Source of the DNA: Bacteroidota bacterium
Lineage (GTDB): Bacteria > Bacteroidota > Bacteroidia > Chitinophagales > BACL12
Direction: 5' to 3'
NCBI GenBank assembly: GCA_016718035.1
Contig: JADKEK010000011.1
Location: 124,001 to 188,000, forward strand
Length of the DNA: 64,000 nucleotides
In this document: piece by piece, positions 16,685 through 25,255 of the stretch
Numbering within the stretch: the first letter of the stretch is position 1
Layout of the letters: each line of letters opens with the position of its first letter
The notes under the pieces: model-generated
The model's database searches: none
What the model was told of the DNA's origin: nothing
The model's input: the letters and a program-made list of their open reading frames with translations, nothing else
Position numbers and translations under genes: made by a program

Positions 16685-19369
16685 TTGGCTTGGGAAACTA
16701 TGGGACCAACAAACGTTGGTGGACGTACACGAATTATATTACTTGATAAAAATAATCCCGATAGAATGTATGCCGGCGGCGCAAGCGGCGGGTTATTTTA
16801 CTCTAATAACGGCGGTTTGGAATGGTTCCCGCACCCGCAAAATGCAGAATTTAGCTCTTTGCTGATTTGTGCAATGGATCAGGCTGCAAATGGTGATATC
16901 TATTTCGGAACCGGTGAATATTGGGCCGATTATTTTGATGGCTCGTTTGGTAGTTATACCCACGGATTTGTTGGAGATGGCGTATTCAAAGCACCTGCTG
17001 TGACTGGTGACGAAATACCTACATTTGCTCAATTATCAGCTACAGTGCCAACTCCTGCTGATTTAGGTAGCACATCTGGCGTGGCTTGGGCTTACGTAAA
17101 CAGAATTGCTTGTAGTCCACTCGATGCAAATATCGTTGTCGCTGCAACCAATACCGGTTTGAAAATTTCTAAAGACGGCGGTAACTCTTGGGAAAACTGC
17201 GAAGGCGGAGGCAGCCCTCTTAGCAGCGTTTCAGATGATGCAAAATTCGATAACCAAGGTTATTTACACGCTATTTCTTCCAGCTTAAGAAAATATTATC
17301 GTTCAACTACCACTGCAGACCCTGCAGTTTTAGATGAACTTGGAACAGGATTGCCAGTAGGAAGCACTCGTCGCGTTTTAGCCATTGCTCCTTCTGATAA
17401 CAATTATGTATATATCTATTCAGCTAAATCAGGAACTTATGGATGTCAGGGTGTATTTCAATCAACTGACATGGGGGTAAACTTTGCCCAAATAACTGAA
17501 GAAGCAAGCGAATTTTTTAACCCAAATGGAACCGGTGCAAACACTACCTGGAATATGTGTATTGCTGTTAAACCGGACGATCCACAACGCATTTATATTG
17601 GTGGTCAAATTCAAGCTTGGACTTGGAATGGCATAGGTGGCAGTTGGACTGCAATGACCAGCTCAGGATATCCGGCTTGGTATCCAAAATACATCCATGC
17701 GGATCAGCATTTTATTACTTTCCACCCGGAAAACCCTGAAATCATGTATTATGGTTCAGATGGTGGTGTTTCAAGATCTTTAAATGCATCATCACTATAT
17801 CCTGATTTCGCAACGCTCAATAAAGGCTTGAATTTCTATCAAGCTAATGGTGTCGCAATTGGAATTGAAGGTGAAGCAATGGGTGGTTCTCAAGATAACG
17901 GAACTCAATATGTAAATTTCGACCTTAACTCTGAATTGCAATCAGTTGAGGTATTAGGTGGAGATGGTGGTAAAACTGAAATCTCTCATATTCGTCCTGA
18001 ATATTTATTCGGAACATTCTTCTCAATTACTGCAAATGGAAATGGCGCTGCATTGCGTCGTTCAGTAAATGAAGGCTCATCAATGGCTGCTATTTACGAT
18101 TGTAATATCGATGGTGGAACATCAAATTGTACGCAAGACGGACTTGCTGATGGCGGTACCGACTTCGTGACACCTTTTGTATTATGGGAAAATTATGATT
18201 TATTCAAAACATTTGAATCTGTATTAACAGGAGGCTCTGTAGAATATCCTGCCGGTAGCGGCGACTTTTATGAAATTGGTGATGAAGTTAATTATCTGGG
18301 AAGAGATATTACTTTATCTGCTACTTCATTATATGAATCTAGATTATATCAGGCTGTTAAAACCAATCTTTGGGTTACCACAGGAGCGTTATTCAATTCA
18401 ACTGAAGCTCCTTCATGGTTCAAAATATTACCTTCAACCTCTGGAACTATTAGTGCAATTGAATATGATAATTCAGGAGATGTAGTTTATGTTGGAACTG
18501 AAAATGGCAGATTATATCGAGTAAGTGGCTTGTTGACTGCAAACTTTGAATATGTTGATGTTGATGGCAATCCTGAAACAGCTGGTGTGTTTAATGCAGC
18601 TACTGCAGGTATCACATCTTTTACCTATGCAAACATTTTCCCTGGAAAAATTACCGGTATCAGCATCAATCGCAATAACCCTGATGAAGTTGCAATTTCA
18701 ATTGGTGGTTATGGTGTTGACCAAAACGTTTGGATTACAGACAATTGCTTAGATGGCGATGCAGCGACTTTTGAATGTGTTGCAGATGGCGGTTCACTTC
18801 CAAATATTCCAGTTTACGACATTCTTATGTTGTCATCTGATAACGATAAATTACTTATTGCAACTGAGTTTGGAATATGGAGTTATTCAATTTCAAGTGG
18901 ATCTCCTTGGACTTTAGAAAATGGCTTTGTTGTTGGAGAAATTGGCCCAGGCTTCGTTCCAGTGTTTGAAGTTCGTGAAGATTGGGTGCGCGCTAAGGAC
19001 TGTCTAGGTATTTATGTTGGAACACATGGTAACGGGTTTTACCGAGCTACTAATTTGGCAAACGCCGAATGTGACTTCACAACAGTTAGTTCTGGTCCAA
19101 TTCAGGAAGAAATTATTGCAGGTATAACGTTAGCACCTAATCCGGCTGATATTTATACAAATGCTAATATTATCCTGAATGAAGCTGCTCTTGTAGAAAT
19201 TTCAATAGTTAACCTGTCTGGTGCTACTGTTAAAAACTATGGCGCAACTAACTATCCATCAGGTGTTCAAAATATCAACCTCGACGTTCGCGACTTAACT
19301 CCGGGAACCTATCTGGTGGTGTTTGAAATCAATGGAGTGCTTAACAGCAAACGTTTAGTAGTTATTTAA
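16685..19369 (+). CDS. T9SS-exported sortilin/BNR-type beta-propeller protein (main part)
   Basis: The 894-residue frame opens with AWETMGPTNVGGRTRI and GGASGGLFYSNNGG. This is the start typical of Bacteroidetes VPS10/sortilin-like propellers with Asp-box-like repeats (S-x-D-x-G-x-x-W, e.g. ISKDGGNSWENCEGG). Asp- and Gly-rich repeats continue to about residue 810. The last 80 residues are a type A T9SS sorting domain: LAPNPADIYTNAN, then VEISIVNLSGATVKNY, ending GTYLVVFEINGVLNSKRL. The protein is thus exported across the outer membrane by T9SS and cleaved there. It has no signal peptide of its own; that lies in the frame at 16380. The annotated TTG start is probably artificial. A terminator follows at 19393. 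Confidence 0.8.
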   Translation: MAWETMGPTNVGGRTRIILLDKNNPDRMYAGGASGGLFYSNNGGLEWFPHPQNAEFSSLLICAMDQAANGDIYFGTGEYWADYFDGSFGSYTHGFVGDGVFKAPAVTGDEIPTFAQLSATVPTPADLGSTSGVAWAYVNRIACSPLDANIVVAATNTGLKISKDGGNSWENCEGGGSPLSSVSDDAKFDNQGYLHAISSSLRKYYRSTTTADPAVLDELGTGLPVGSTRRVLAIAPSDNNYVYIYSAKSGTYGCQGVFQSTDMGVNFAQITEEASEFFNPNGTGANTTWNMCIAVKPDDPQRIYIGGQIQAWTWNGIGGSWTAMTSSGYPAWYPKYIHADQHFITFHPENPEIMYYGSDGGVSRSLNASSLYPDFATLNKGLNFYQANGVAIGIEGEAMGGSQDNGTQYVNFDLNSELQSVEVLGGDGGKTEISHIRPEYLFGTFFSITANGNGAALRRSVNEGSSMAAIYDCNIDGGTSNCTQDGLADGGTDFVTPFVLWENYDLFKTFESVLTGGSVEYPAGSGDFYEIGDEVNYLGRDITLSATSLYESRLYQAVKTNLWVTTGALFNSTEAPSWFKILPSTSGTISAIEYDNSGDVVYVGTENGRLYRVSGLLTANFEYVDVDGNPETAGVFNAATAGITSFTYANIFPGKITGISINRNNPDEVAISIGGYGVDQNVWITDNCLDGDAATFECVADGGSLPNIPVYDILMLSSDNDKLLIATEFGIWSYSISSGSPWTLENGFVVGEIGPGFVPVFEVREDWVRAKDCLGIYVGTHGNGFYRATNLANAECDFTTVSSGPIQEEIIAGITLAPNPADIYTNANIILNEAALVEISIVNLSGATVKNYGATNYPSGVQNINLDVRDLTPGTYLVVFEINGVLNSKRLVVI

Positions 19370-19392
19370 TTAAACAGCTATCACAATATTTC

Positions 19393-19423
19393 AAGGCTCC
19401 TTCAACCCGAAGGAGCCTTTTTT
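19393..19423 (+). terminator. terminator of the propeller gene
   Basis: An 11-bp stem (AAGGCTCCTTC at 19393-19403, GAAGGAGCCTT at 19409-19419) with a 5-nt loop is followed by T's to 19423. Confidence 0.9.
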
Positions 19424-19875
19424 CATAGCTAGAAGTTCCAACCGGCTAGGCTATACATAGATGCGCTTTTGGTAGTAAAGTAATTGATTAGTTATTAAGG
19501 ATATCCATCCCGAATTTAGAGGTTTGGATAATTTAAGTTTCATTAATTCAGGTCGCAACTTGGCTGCAACTGGTTTAGCGGTCCACAATTCAAATACCAA
19601 TAACCTGGTAACTGGTCCAGTGTTATTAAGTCTTGCAGCGTTTAAAATGCCTTTATCTGATTGTTTAATCATCGATTTCAGGCCAATTCAGGTTATAATA
19701 TCTTGTTATTTGAGACTGATTTTCTAGGTTTGTTGATCTAAACCATTACTCTGATAAGTATAACCCCGCTCAATCGTGATTAGGTGGCAGAATTGGTTCC
19801 AAACAATTGATTTTGTTGAACTATACAATGGCATCAAACAATCAGAACTTTCGCATCTGGTAACTATCAAAAACA
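19424..19875. other. 450-bp stretch without a convincing gene
   Basis: Between the two terminators the only frames are short and overlapping (about 67 codons at 19524-19727 plus strand, about 73 at 19451-19672 minus strand). Neither has a signal peptide, motif or promoter. The bases look no different in composition from neighbouring genes, which suggests a decayed gene or an RNA of unknown type, but I cannot identify either. Confidence 0.4.
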
Positions 19876-19879
19876 AAAA

Positions 19880-19903
19880 AGCCCCCCAAATGGGAGGCTT
19901 TTA
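19880..19903 (-). terminator. terminator of the 21515-19924 gene
   Basis: Read on the minus strand, AGCCTCCC and GGGGGGCT arms enclose ATTT and are followed by a T-rich tract. It also forms a weaker hairpin-plus-T signal on the plus strand. Confidence 0.8.
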
Positions 19904-19923
19904 AAATGTTATAATGTATATAA

Positions 19924-20286
19924 TTATTCTACAACAAAATTGCGAATAGTAGCTTGATTTCCACTAGCAACGCGAACCATATAAACCCCAGCTGCTAAGC
20001 CGCTGATATCAATGGCATTTGAATAATTTGTAATTACACCGGTAGTGATTGTTTCAATAACCTGACCAGACATATTTACTATTGAAATCTGAGCATCTTG
20101 GGCACTACCAAACTCTAATGAGATGTTTAATACATCATCAGCAGGGTTAGGGAATAAACTCAAAGCACTTAAATTTTCAATTTCCTCAATTGCAGTACAA
20201 TAATCAACAGATACGTTTTTGCAATAATCGTAAGCTTGTCCACCGTAATCTACGGCTAAACATACGGTATAAGTGCCGGAATTAAA
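19924..20286 (-). CDS. C-terminal fragment: end of PKD domain plus T9SS sorting domain
   Basis: This frame supplies the missing end of the protein starting at 21515. From about 20286 it reads FNSGTYTVCLAVDYGG, the last two strands of a PKD fold, then DYCKNVSVDYC, a linker, and from the ATG at 20163 the sorting domain (LFPNPADDVLNISLEF, VNMSGQVIETITTG, AAGVYMVRVASGN, ending FVVE). It lacks a start of its own that would make sense for a secreted protein. It is read together with the entry at 20256-21515. The junction needs one extra T in the TATTTAAT run near 20284. Confidence 0.65.
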   Translation of the reverse strand, partial: FNSGTYTVCLAVDYGGQAYDYCKNVSVDYCTAIEEIENLSALSLFPNPADDVLNISLEFGSAQDAQISIVNMSGQVIETITTGVITNYSNAIDISGLAAGVYMVRVASGNQATIRNFVVE

Positions 20287-21515
20287 TAAGTATGATTTGG
20301 GTTACGCTCGAAACTAACGTTACCATCACCAAATTCCCAATAATAGGTAGCATCGTCAGGAACTGCAGCAAAGTTGGATAAATCCTGGAAGTTTTTATTT
20401 AAACTGATACAAGGTGAAGGTGTTGAGCTAAGGAAATTCACACCTTTAGGAGCTACATACCAATCTACATACCCTTGTTCGAAGGCAAATACATCAGTAT
20501 AAGCATAAGTGCTGATATAATAGCCATTCCAAGCACCTGGAGAAAGATCATAACGCACTTCTGTGCTCGCAAAACCATTGTGGTTTTCAGAGTATTCAGA
20601 CCATGAAGCAGGCGTACTTTCTAAGATTTCTTCATTACATAATAACCAGAAACGGTTTAATGGATTGCTGATAGCCAGCGGAGGGTCAGAAAAATCTAAT
20701 AATGTATCGCCTAAGCTATAAGGCTGCCCCGGAACAAATTGGAATGCTATTCCAAGGTAATGATCAGGAGAATTTTTATTGATAGTATAATCGATAGCCA
20801 TTTGCTTGAAAGCAACATTCTCACTAGCAGTGTCGGCATCGCCTAATAGAAAAGTGTATTCAGTAACAGTTCCGTTAGGTTTATTACCTGCAGAAGAATA
20901 TTTTGATAGGATTACACTAATATCGGTGCCTTCATCAAAATCACCGTTGCCATCATTGTCAAAGTAGAGGTTTTCTACATAACAGTTTGAATTTGGCGCT
21001 AAAAGGTAAACTTTTAAAGTGTCGGTATAACCGGTATTAACACGGTCATATAAGTAATAAAAACGCACAGAGTCGATGTCGAATGCATGATCGTCGTTAA
21101 ACCAATCTTTTGCATCACCAATAACTGTGTAGTTATCGTCAACGAAATCGGAAACGAAATTAGAAATCGGGTCAAACATATGCACGTAGCCATGTCCATA
21201 CCAGTAGAAGTCTTCACCAGTACCTGTAACAACATAACCTGAAGAGTCTGGCCACAATGGAAGTGCAGCAAGGTTTTCAAGTGCCCAAGCATTAAATGCA
21301 TAATCTACAGCATCAGAGTAATTTAACCAATAGTAGGTTAACGCTCTGTCGCCCTGATCGGCAGTTTGTTTTAATACGTCGCTTTTAGTTATGTTTTTAG
21401 CATCACGAATCTGCTCAGAGCCTTGTAAAACTGAACTTTGATAATTAAGAGGAGCTTGTGCATGCAAAGCTGTAACAATTATCAAACAGACAATAAGTAA
21501 AAAATTTTTTTTCAT
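20256..21515 (-). CDS. secreted PKD-domain protein, main part (frame broken near its end)
   Basis: A 419-residue frame with a signal peptide (MKKNFLLIVCLIIVTAL, cleavage after HAQ). The central region (about 40-340) is unrecognised: rich in Asp, Tyr and Trp, with one Asp-rich calcium-site-like stretch (DNDGNGDFDEGTD). From about residue 385 a PKD domain begins, with the family motif YYWEFGDGNVSFERNPNHTY. The frame then runs into LIPALIPYV and stops, in place of the expected FNSGTYTV, which lies in the -1 frame. So it is one gene of about 530 codons with a single-base loss, either in the genome or in the assembly. A perfect -7 box lies 35 bp upstream of the ATG. Confidence 0.7.
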   Translation of the reverse strand: MKKNFLLIVCLIIVTALHAQAPLNYQSSVLQGSEQIRDAKNITKSDVLKQTADQGDRALTYYWLNYSDAVDYAFNAWALENLAALPLWPDSSGYVVTGTGEDFYWYGHGYVHMFDPISNFVSDFVDDNYTVIGDAKDWFNDDHAFDIDSVRFYYLYDRVNTGYTDTLKVYLLAPNSNCYVENLYFDNDGNGDFDEGTDISVILSKYSSAGNKPNGTVTEYTFLLGDADTASENVAFKQMAIDYTINKNSPDHYLGIAFQFVPGQPYSLGDTLLDFSDPPLAISNPLNRFWLLCNEEILESTPASWSEYSENHNGFASTEVRYDLSPGAWNGYYISTYAYTDVFAFEQGYVDWYVAPKGVNFLSSTPSPCISLNKNFQDLSNFAAVPDDATYYWEFGDGNVSFERNPNHTYLIPALIPYV

Positions 21516-21549
21516 AGCTGTTCTTTTGTTGAATTGTTTATTTTATCTA

Positions 21550-21557
21550 CAAATATA
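21550..21557 (-). promoter_or_regulatory. candidate -7 box for the PKD-protein gene
   Basis: TATATTTG on the minus strand matches TAnnTTTG, with the predicted transcription start about 28 nt before the ATG at 21515. No clear -33 box is visible. Confidence 0.4.
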
Positions 21558-21614
21558 GTTATTTATGACGGGAATTGGTCATATAATTGCAAGTTAACGT
21601 AGTTTGGGTTGAGT

Positions 21615-22184
21615 TTAACTTTCTTTAAGAAAACAGTTTCTGCAGCGTGGTTCATACTCATTTTTTTCACCGAGTAGCACCTGATTTTCATTTTGAACTT
21701 TTCGGAATGAATAGGATGCGATATTGCCACATTGCATACAAATGGCATGCACCTTAGTAATATAATCGGCAATAGCCAGCAATTCAGGCATAGGTCCAAA
21801 AGGTTTCCCCCTGAAGTCCATATCGAGCCCGGCTACTATCACCCGAATCCCTTTTTGAGCAAGTTTTTCACATACTTCTACAATATGTTCATCAAAAAAT
21901 TGAGCCTCGTCGATACCTACCACATCTACATCTTCTGAGAGTAAAAGTATATTTAGCGAATTGGAAACAGGCGAGGATAAAATTGCCGTTTCGTCATGGC
22001 TGACAATGTTTTGCACATCGTAACGGGTGTCTACAGCGGGCTTAAAAATCTCAACCTTCAAATTGGCAATACGCGCGCGTTTAAGCCTGCGAATCAGTTC
22101 CTCGGTTTTACCCGAAAACATGGATCCACAAATTACTTCTATCCATCCACGACGTTCTCCTTTTAGATGCGGTTCAATAAACAT
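21615..22184 (-). CDS. tdk: thymidine kinase (type II)
   Basis: A 189-residue TK1-like kinase that phosphorylates thymidine to dTMP in the salvage pathway. The P-loop is GSMFSGKT at residues 20-27, the catalytic glutamate is E93 in VGIDEAQFFD, and the lasso-domain zinc ribbon uses C149, C152, C181 and C184 (CMQC and CRNC). The loop AGLDMDFRGKPFG matches the family's nucleotide-binding segment. Length is typical. The short N-terminal extension (MFIEPHLKGERRGWIE) is normal in Bacteroidetes. It stands alone, divergent from the gene at 22253. Confidence 0.96.
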   Translation of the reverse strand: MFIEPHLKGERRGWIEVICGSMFSGKTEELIRRLKRARIANLKVEIFKPAVDTRYDVQNIVSHDETAILSSPVSNSLNILLLSEDVDVVGIDEAQFFDEHIVEVCEKLAQKGIRVIVAGLDMDFRGKPFGPMPELLAIADYITKVHAICMQCGNIASYSFRKVQNENQVLLGEKNEYEPRCRNCFLKES

Positions 22185-22252
22185 ACATTTGTACTGTATT
22201 TTTCTGGTACGAAATTACGTTTTACTTATCAGTTAAAACTACTTATTTGAAC

Positions 22253-23086
22253 ATGGATACTAAAATTACTGAAATAGAAATTCTGCTCGACAAGCTCAAT
22301 CTGCTGTTTGCCTCGATCAAAAATGATGGTGTTATCGACAAAGTGGAAATGGAATTGCTGAGGAAATACGTGCAGCAGCTTCAGGATAAGCTCAACACCG
22401 AATCTGTGCAAAATATTGTGCCACCGGTGGTAATACCCGTTGTTAAAGTTGAGGAAGTGAAAAAAGAAGTGGAAAAAACGATTGTCCCTGAAATCACCAT
22501 ACCAGTTCCTCCTGTTGAGGTGCCCAAAGTGGAAAAAATTGTTGAGCCAATTGTAAATCAGGATGTAATTACACCAATCACTAAAGAACCTGTGATTGAA
22601 CCAATTGTTCAACCTATAATAGAAGAAAAAAAGGTAGAACAAATTATTCCTCCGGTTGAAATCGAAAAACAAAAAATAGTTGAAACACCGGTTGTTAAAA
22701 AAACACCAGAGGTAAAACCACCAGTTTCAGGCAACGACAAAAAACCACTTGCCATTTTAGACGACGAAGAAGAAGAGGAGGACTTTAATGCAGGTTTAAA
22801 CAACAAATTGTATAAGGACAAAAAAACACTTGCCGATAAACTTACTTCTTCAAAGGGCAAAGATCTGAAGAGTGTAATTGATTTAAACGAAAAATTGTTT
22901 TTTATCAATAAACTATTTAAAGGTGATAAAGAAGCTTACGAAAACACCATTAAACAACTTAATATGGTTACCGGTTATGAAGAAGGTAAACAATTAATTG
23001 TTGCCGATTTGGCAAATAAATATAATTGGAAAGACAAGGAAGCTATTGAACGGTTAACAGAAGTGATTCAGCAAAAATTTATGTAA
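22253..23086 (+). CDS. hypothetical protein with N-terminal coiled coil, Pro-Val-Glu linker and C-terminal helical domain
   Basis: 277 residues from the ATG at 22253; a TTG two codons before is also in frame. Three parts are seen. Residues 1-50 are a likely coiled coil (EILLDKLNLLFASIK and MELLRKYVQQLQDKL). Residues 55-160 are a low-complexity linker of Pro, Val, Ile, Lys and Glu (PPVVIPVVKVEEVKKEVEK and similar repeats). Residues 165-277 hold an acidic patch (DDEEEEEDF) and a compact helical domain (INKLFKGDKEAYENTIKQLN). No signal peptide, so it is cytoplasmic. The C-terminal domain resembles those in Bacteroidetes proteins of unknown function. Convergent with waaA, 4 bp apart. Confidence 0.75.
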   Translation: MDTKITEIEILLDKLNLLFASIKNDGVIDKVEMELLRKYVQQLQDKLNTESVQNIVPPVVIPVVKVEEVKKEVEKTIVPEITIPVPPVEVPKVEKIVEPIVNQDVITPITKEPVIEPIVQPIIEEKKVEQIIPPVEIEKQKIVETPVVKKTPEVKPPVSGNDKKPLAILDDEEEEEDFNAGLNNKLYKDKKTLADKLTSSKGKDLKSVIDLNEKLFFINKLFKGDKEAYENTIKQLNMVTGYEEGKQLIVADLANKYNWKDKEAIERLTEVIQQKFM

Positions 23087-23090
23087 TTGC

Positions 23091-24410
23091 TCATTTAAGT
23101 ATTTGAGCTAAATATTGCATCACTGTTGTTGTTCCGCCCAAGTGCGATTGGATGAATTTTTCAGCATCAGAACCTGCTCCGGTATAAATGAACTGAAATT
23201 GATTCATTAAATTTATTCTGTTCAGTAACTCATCTGCATCTCTGATTACCAGTGCGGCATTTACATTTACCAATCCAACAGCTTCATCAAATTTTTTGTA
23301 TTTTTTACCGAATAAAATCGGCTTGCCATAAACGGCTGCTTCTAAAGTATTATGAATACCTTTATTGAATCCACCGCCTATATAATTAACGTCGGCGTAT
23401 TGGTATAAGGCATTTAGAATACCAATGGTATCAACTATTAACACCCGTTTGCCAATTAAATCTGCTTCGGTTGCTTTGTGTAATTCGGAATAAACTAAAG
23501 CGTATTTTTTAAATCGTTTTTTGGTTTTTGAAATACTTTTTTTGTCAATATTGTGCGGAACAACAATGATTTTAAAGTTGACGTAAACTAATTTTTTGTA
23601 AAAAGCTTCGGCCAGAAGTTTTTCATCTTTTGCCCAAGTACTGCCGGCTACAATAACATTGTGATTGGCGGTAAAAGTGGCTATTTCAGGATATTGTTTT
23701 ACATGTTGAGCAACTTCAAATACACGATCGTAACGCGTGTCAAAGCCGATAGCAACATGTTGAATTTTAATGGATTGTAAAAGTTGTAATGAATTTTCGT
23801 TTTGGACAAAAATTTGTGTAAATTTTTTGAGCATGGATTTATGTAAGCGGCCATACCATTTAAAAAACAATTGATTTTTCCTGAAAATTGCTGAGATTAA
23901 AACTGTCGGGATTTTTTTTGTTGCCAGCGTATTTAAATAGTGATACCAAAACTCATATTTGACGAATACAACTAAATCGGGTTGTATAAGCTGGATAAAC
24001 TGTTGTGCATTGGATGCAGTATCTTCCGGCAGATAAGTTACATAGTCGGCGCCTTCAAAATTTTTACGCACCTCATATCCTGACGGAGAATAAAAGGATA
24101 AAACAATTTTTATGTTTGGATACTCTTTTTTGAGTTGCTCCATTACAGGTCGGCCTTGCTCAAATTCGCCTAATGAAGCACAGTGAAACCATACTACTTT
24201 ACTGTTATCGCGGACAAATTCCTGTTTGATTTTTCCAAAAATATTTTTTCTTCCTGCTACCCATAATTTCGCCTTAGGTTGAATGAATGCAGCAATTCGA
24301 ATACCTGCATGATATAAACGCGTAATTACATTATAATAAAACACCTGGAAAACAATCAGCGAAATAATGCCGACAATGCCCAACACAAAAACAATGGCTA
24401 CAATCTTCAT
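23091..24410 (-). CDS. waaA: 3-deoxy-D-manno-octulosonic acid transferase
   Basis: A 439-residue GT30 enzyme that adds Kdo from CMP-Kdo to lipid A precursors, a key step in LPS inner-core synthesis. An N-terminal membrane helix (VAIVFVLGIVGIISLIVF) is followed by two Rossmann-type domains with family motifs. These are VWFHCASLGEFEQGRP (with the catalytic Glu), LPEDTASNAQQFI, VFVKYEFWYHYLN, VIVAGSTWAKDE, and GGGFNKGIHNTLEAAVYGKPI near the C-terminus. Length is typical. The ATG at 24410 is preferred; the longer frame start at 24446 overlaps the upstream gene by 35 bp. Confidence 0.93.
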   Translation of the reverse strand: MKIVAIVFVLGIVGIISLIVFQVFYYNVITRLYHAGIRIAAFIQPKAKLWVAGRKNIFGKIKQEFVRDNSKVVWFHCASLGEFEQGRPVMEQLKKEYPNIKIVLSFYSPSGYEVRKNFEGADYVTYLPEDTASNAQQFIQLIQPDLVVFVKYEFWYHYLNTLATKKIPTVLISAIFRKNQLFFKWYGRLHKSMLKKFTQIFVQNENSLQLLQSIKIQHVAIGFDTRYDRVFEVAQHVKQYPEIATFTANHNVIVAGSTWAKDEKLLAEAFYKKLVYVNFKIIVVPHNIDKKSISKTKKRFKKYALVYSELHKATEADLIGKRVLIVDTIGILNALYQYADVNYIGGGFNKGIHNTLEAAVYGKPILFGKKYKKFDEAVGLVNVNAALVIRDADELLNRINLMNQFQFIYTGAGSDAEKFIQSHLGGTTTVMQYLAQILK

Positions 24411-24411
24411 A

Positions 24412-25164
24412 TCAATGGGTATAAAATTTACTTCTTGGTTGCTCAAAAATCGGGAGGTTCCACGTCAATTTCAAATTAACCAGCATATCAAAACGCATTT
24501 CATCGTCCGGCAACCCGGTATCGTAATTTAAACTTCTTCTGTTTTGAGTAAAGGCTTCCTGTATTTCAATACCCCCTCTGAAATTGACAAAATACTTATT
24601 ACTAAACAAATAATATCCTATATACTGATTCAGCATAATGCCGTTCGATAATCTGTCGTAACCTTTTCTATAGGTAGGTGCAAGTTGGGGAACTGCCGCT
24701 TCATCAATATATATCCAAATTCGGTGTTGTAAAAAACCAACCCCACCGGTAAAAGCAAGCCCGGAGTTAGGGTTTATCCCCCAAATATTCGTGATTTTTC
24801 CTACTTCTGCCTTGAAATTTACCCCACTTTCCCATAAAATCGGGTCGTATTGAAGTCCATCAAGCCCTAAAATAAAGCCGGCGTCGTTGCGTAAATTGTT
24901 CAAAATGCTATCCACTCTTACAACACTTCCATAAATAAAGGCCCCATTCACCCCCCACAGCCAGTTCTCATCTGTTTTGTACTGATAGCCACCGCCAACC
25001 AATGCATGCACACCAAAACGGTCTGCCATATCCCCAAAAGGTGCGCCAACACCGAGGTCTACCTGTATAATATGGGCCGATACTATACTGTCGTTTAGGT
25101 TTATTTGAGCACTGAGGCGAGTGCCAAACAGGCAAAAAAGCAAAATCAGGTGGTTAAATCTCAT
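24412..25164 (-). CDS. predicted outer-membrane protein (250 aa)
   Basis: From the ATG at 25164 the protein begins MRFNHLILLFCLFGTRLSAQ, a clean signal peptide; the frame opens earlier at 25251 but those residues are not plausible. The mature sequence is beta-rich with many aromatic and Gly residues (GVGAPFGDMADRF, GGGYQYKTDENWLWGV, YIGYYLFSNKYFVNFRGG). It resembles PorT/outer-membrane barrel-like proteins but has no decisive motif. It immediately precedes waaA (1 bp between them), so it is likely part of an LPS-related unit. A perfect -7 box (TAAATTTG at 25183-25176) sits just upstream. Confidence 0.72.
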   Translation of the reverse strand: MRFNHLILLFCLFGTRLSAQINLNDSIVSAHIIQVDLGVGAPFGDMADRFGVHALVGGGYQYKTDENWLWGVNGAFIYGSVVRVDSILNNLRNDAGFILGLDGLQYDPILWESGVNFKAEVGKITNIWGINPNSGLAFTGGVGFLQHRIWIYIDEAAVPQLAPTYRKGYDRLSNGIMLNQYIGYYLFSNKYFVNFRGGIEIQEAFTQNRRSLNYDTGLPDDEMRFDMLVNLKLTWNLPIFEQPRSKFYTH

Positions 25165-25175
25165 AAGAAAGCGGG

Positions 25176-25183
25176 CAAATTTA
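25176..25183 (-). promoter_or_regulatory. candidate -7 box for the 25164-23091 unit
   Basis: TAAATTTG on the minus strand, about 12 nt before the ATG at 25164. A weak -33-like GTTT lies 19 nt upstream. Confidence 0.45.
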
Positions 25184-25225
25184 CAAAGATTGACGGGTTT
25201 GTAAACGCCTTCACTATGGTTTAAG

Positions 25226-25233
25226 TATCTTTG
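25226..25233 (+). promoter_or_regulatory. candidate -7 box for the nucleotide-sugar operon
   Basis: TATCTTTG matches the Bacteroidetes -7 consensus, 22 nt before the first gene's ATG at 25256. The nearest TTTG (25198-25201) is 24 nt upstream, longer than the usual 19-21, so the -33 assignment is uncertain. Confidence 0.5.
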
Positions 25234-25255
25234 CACCCTGAAATTTGACACAGGA

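Noticed and set aside
16640..16685. Programmed -1 frameshift signal in the propeller gene
   Set aside because: There is no X-XXY-YYZ heptamer, and the second frame also occurs broken in the same way in an unrelated gene (20284), so a missing base is the simpler reading.
22229..22672. 147-codon minus-strand frame rich in Phe and Asn
   Set aside because: It is the antisense of the Pro-Val-Glu coding region of the 22253 gene. Its odd composition is the mirror of the Lys/Glu codons; it has no signal or motif.
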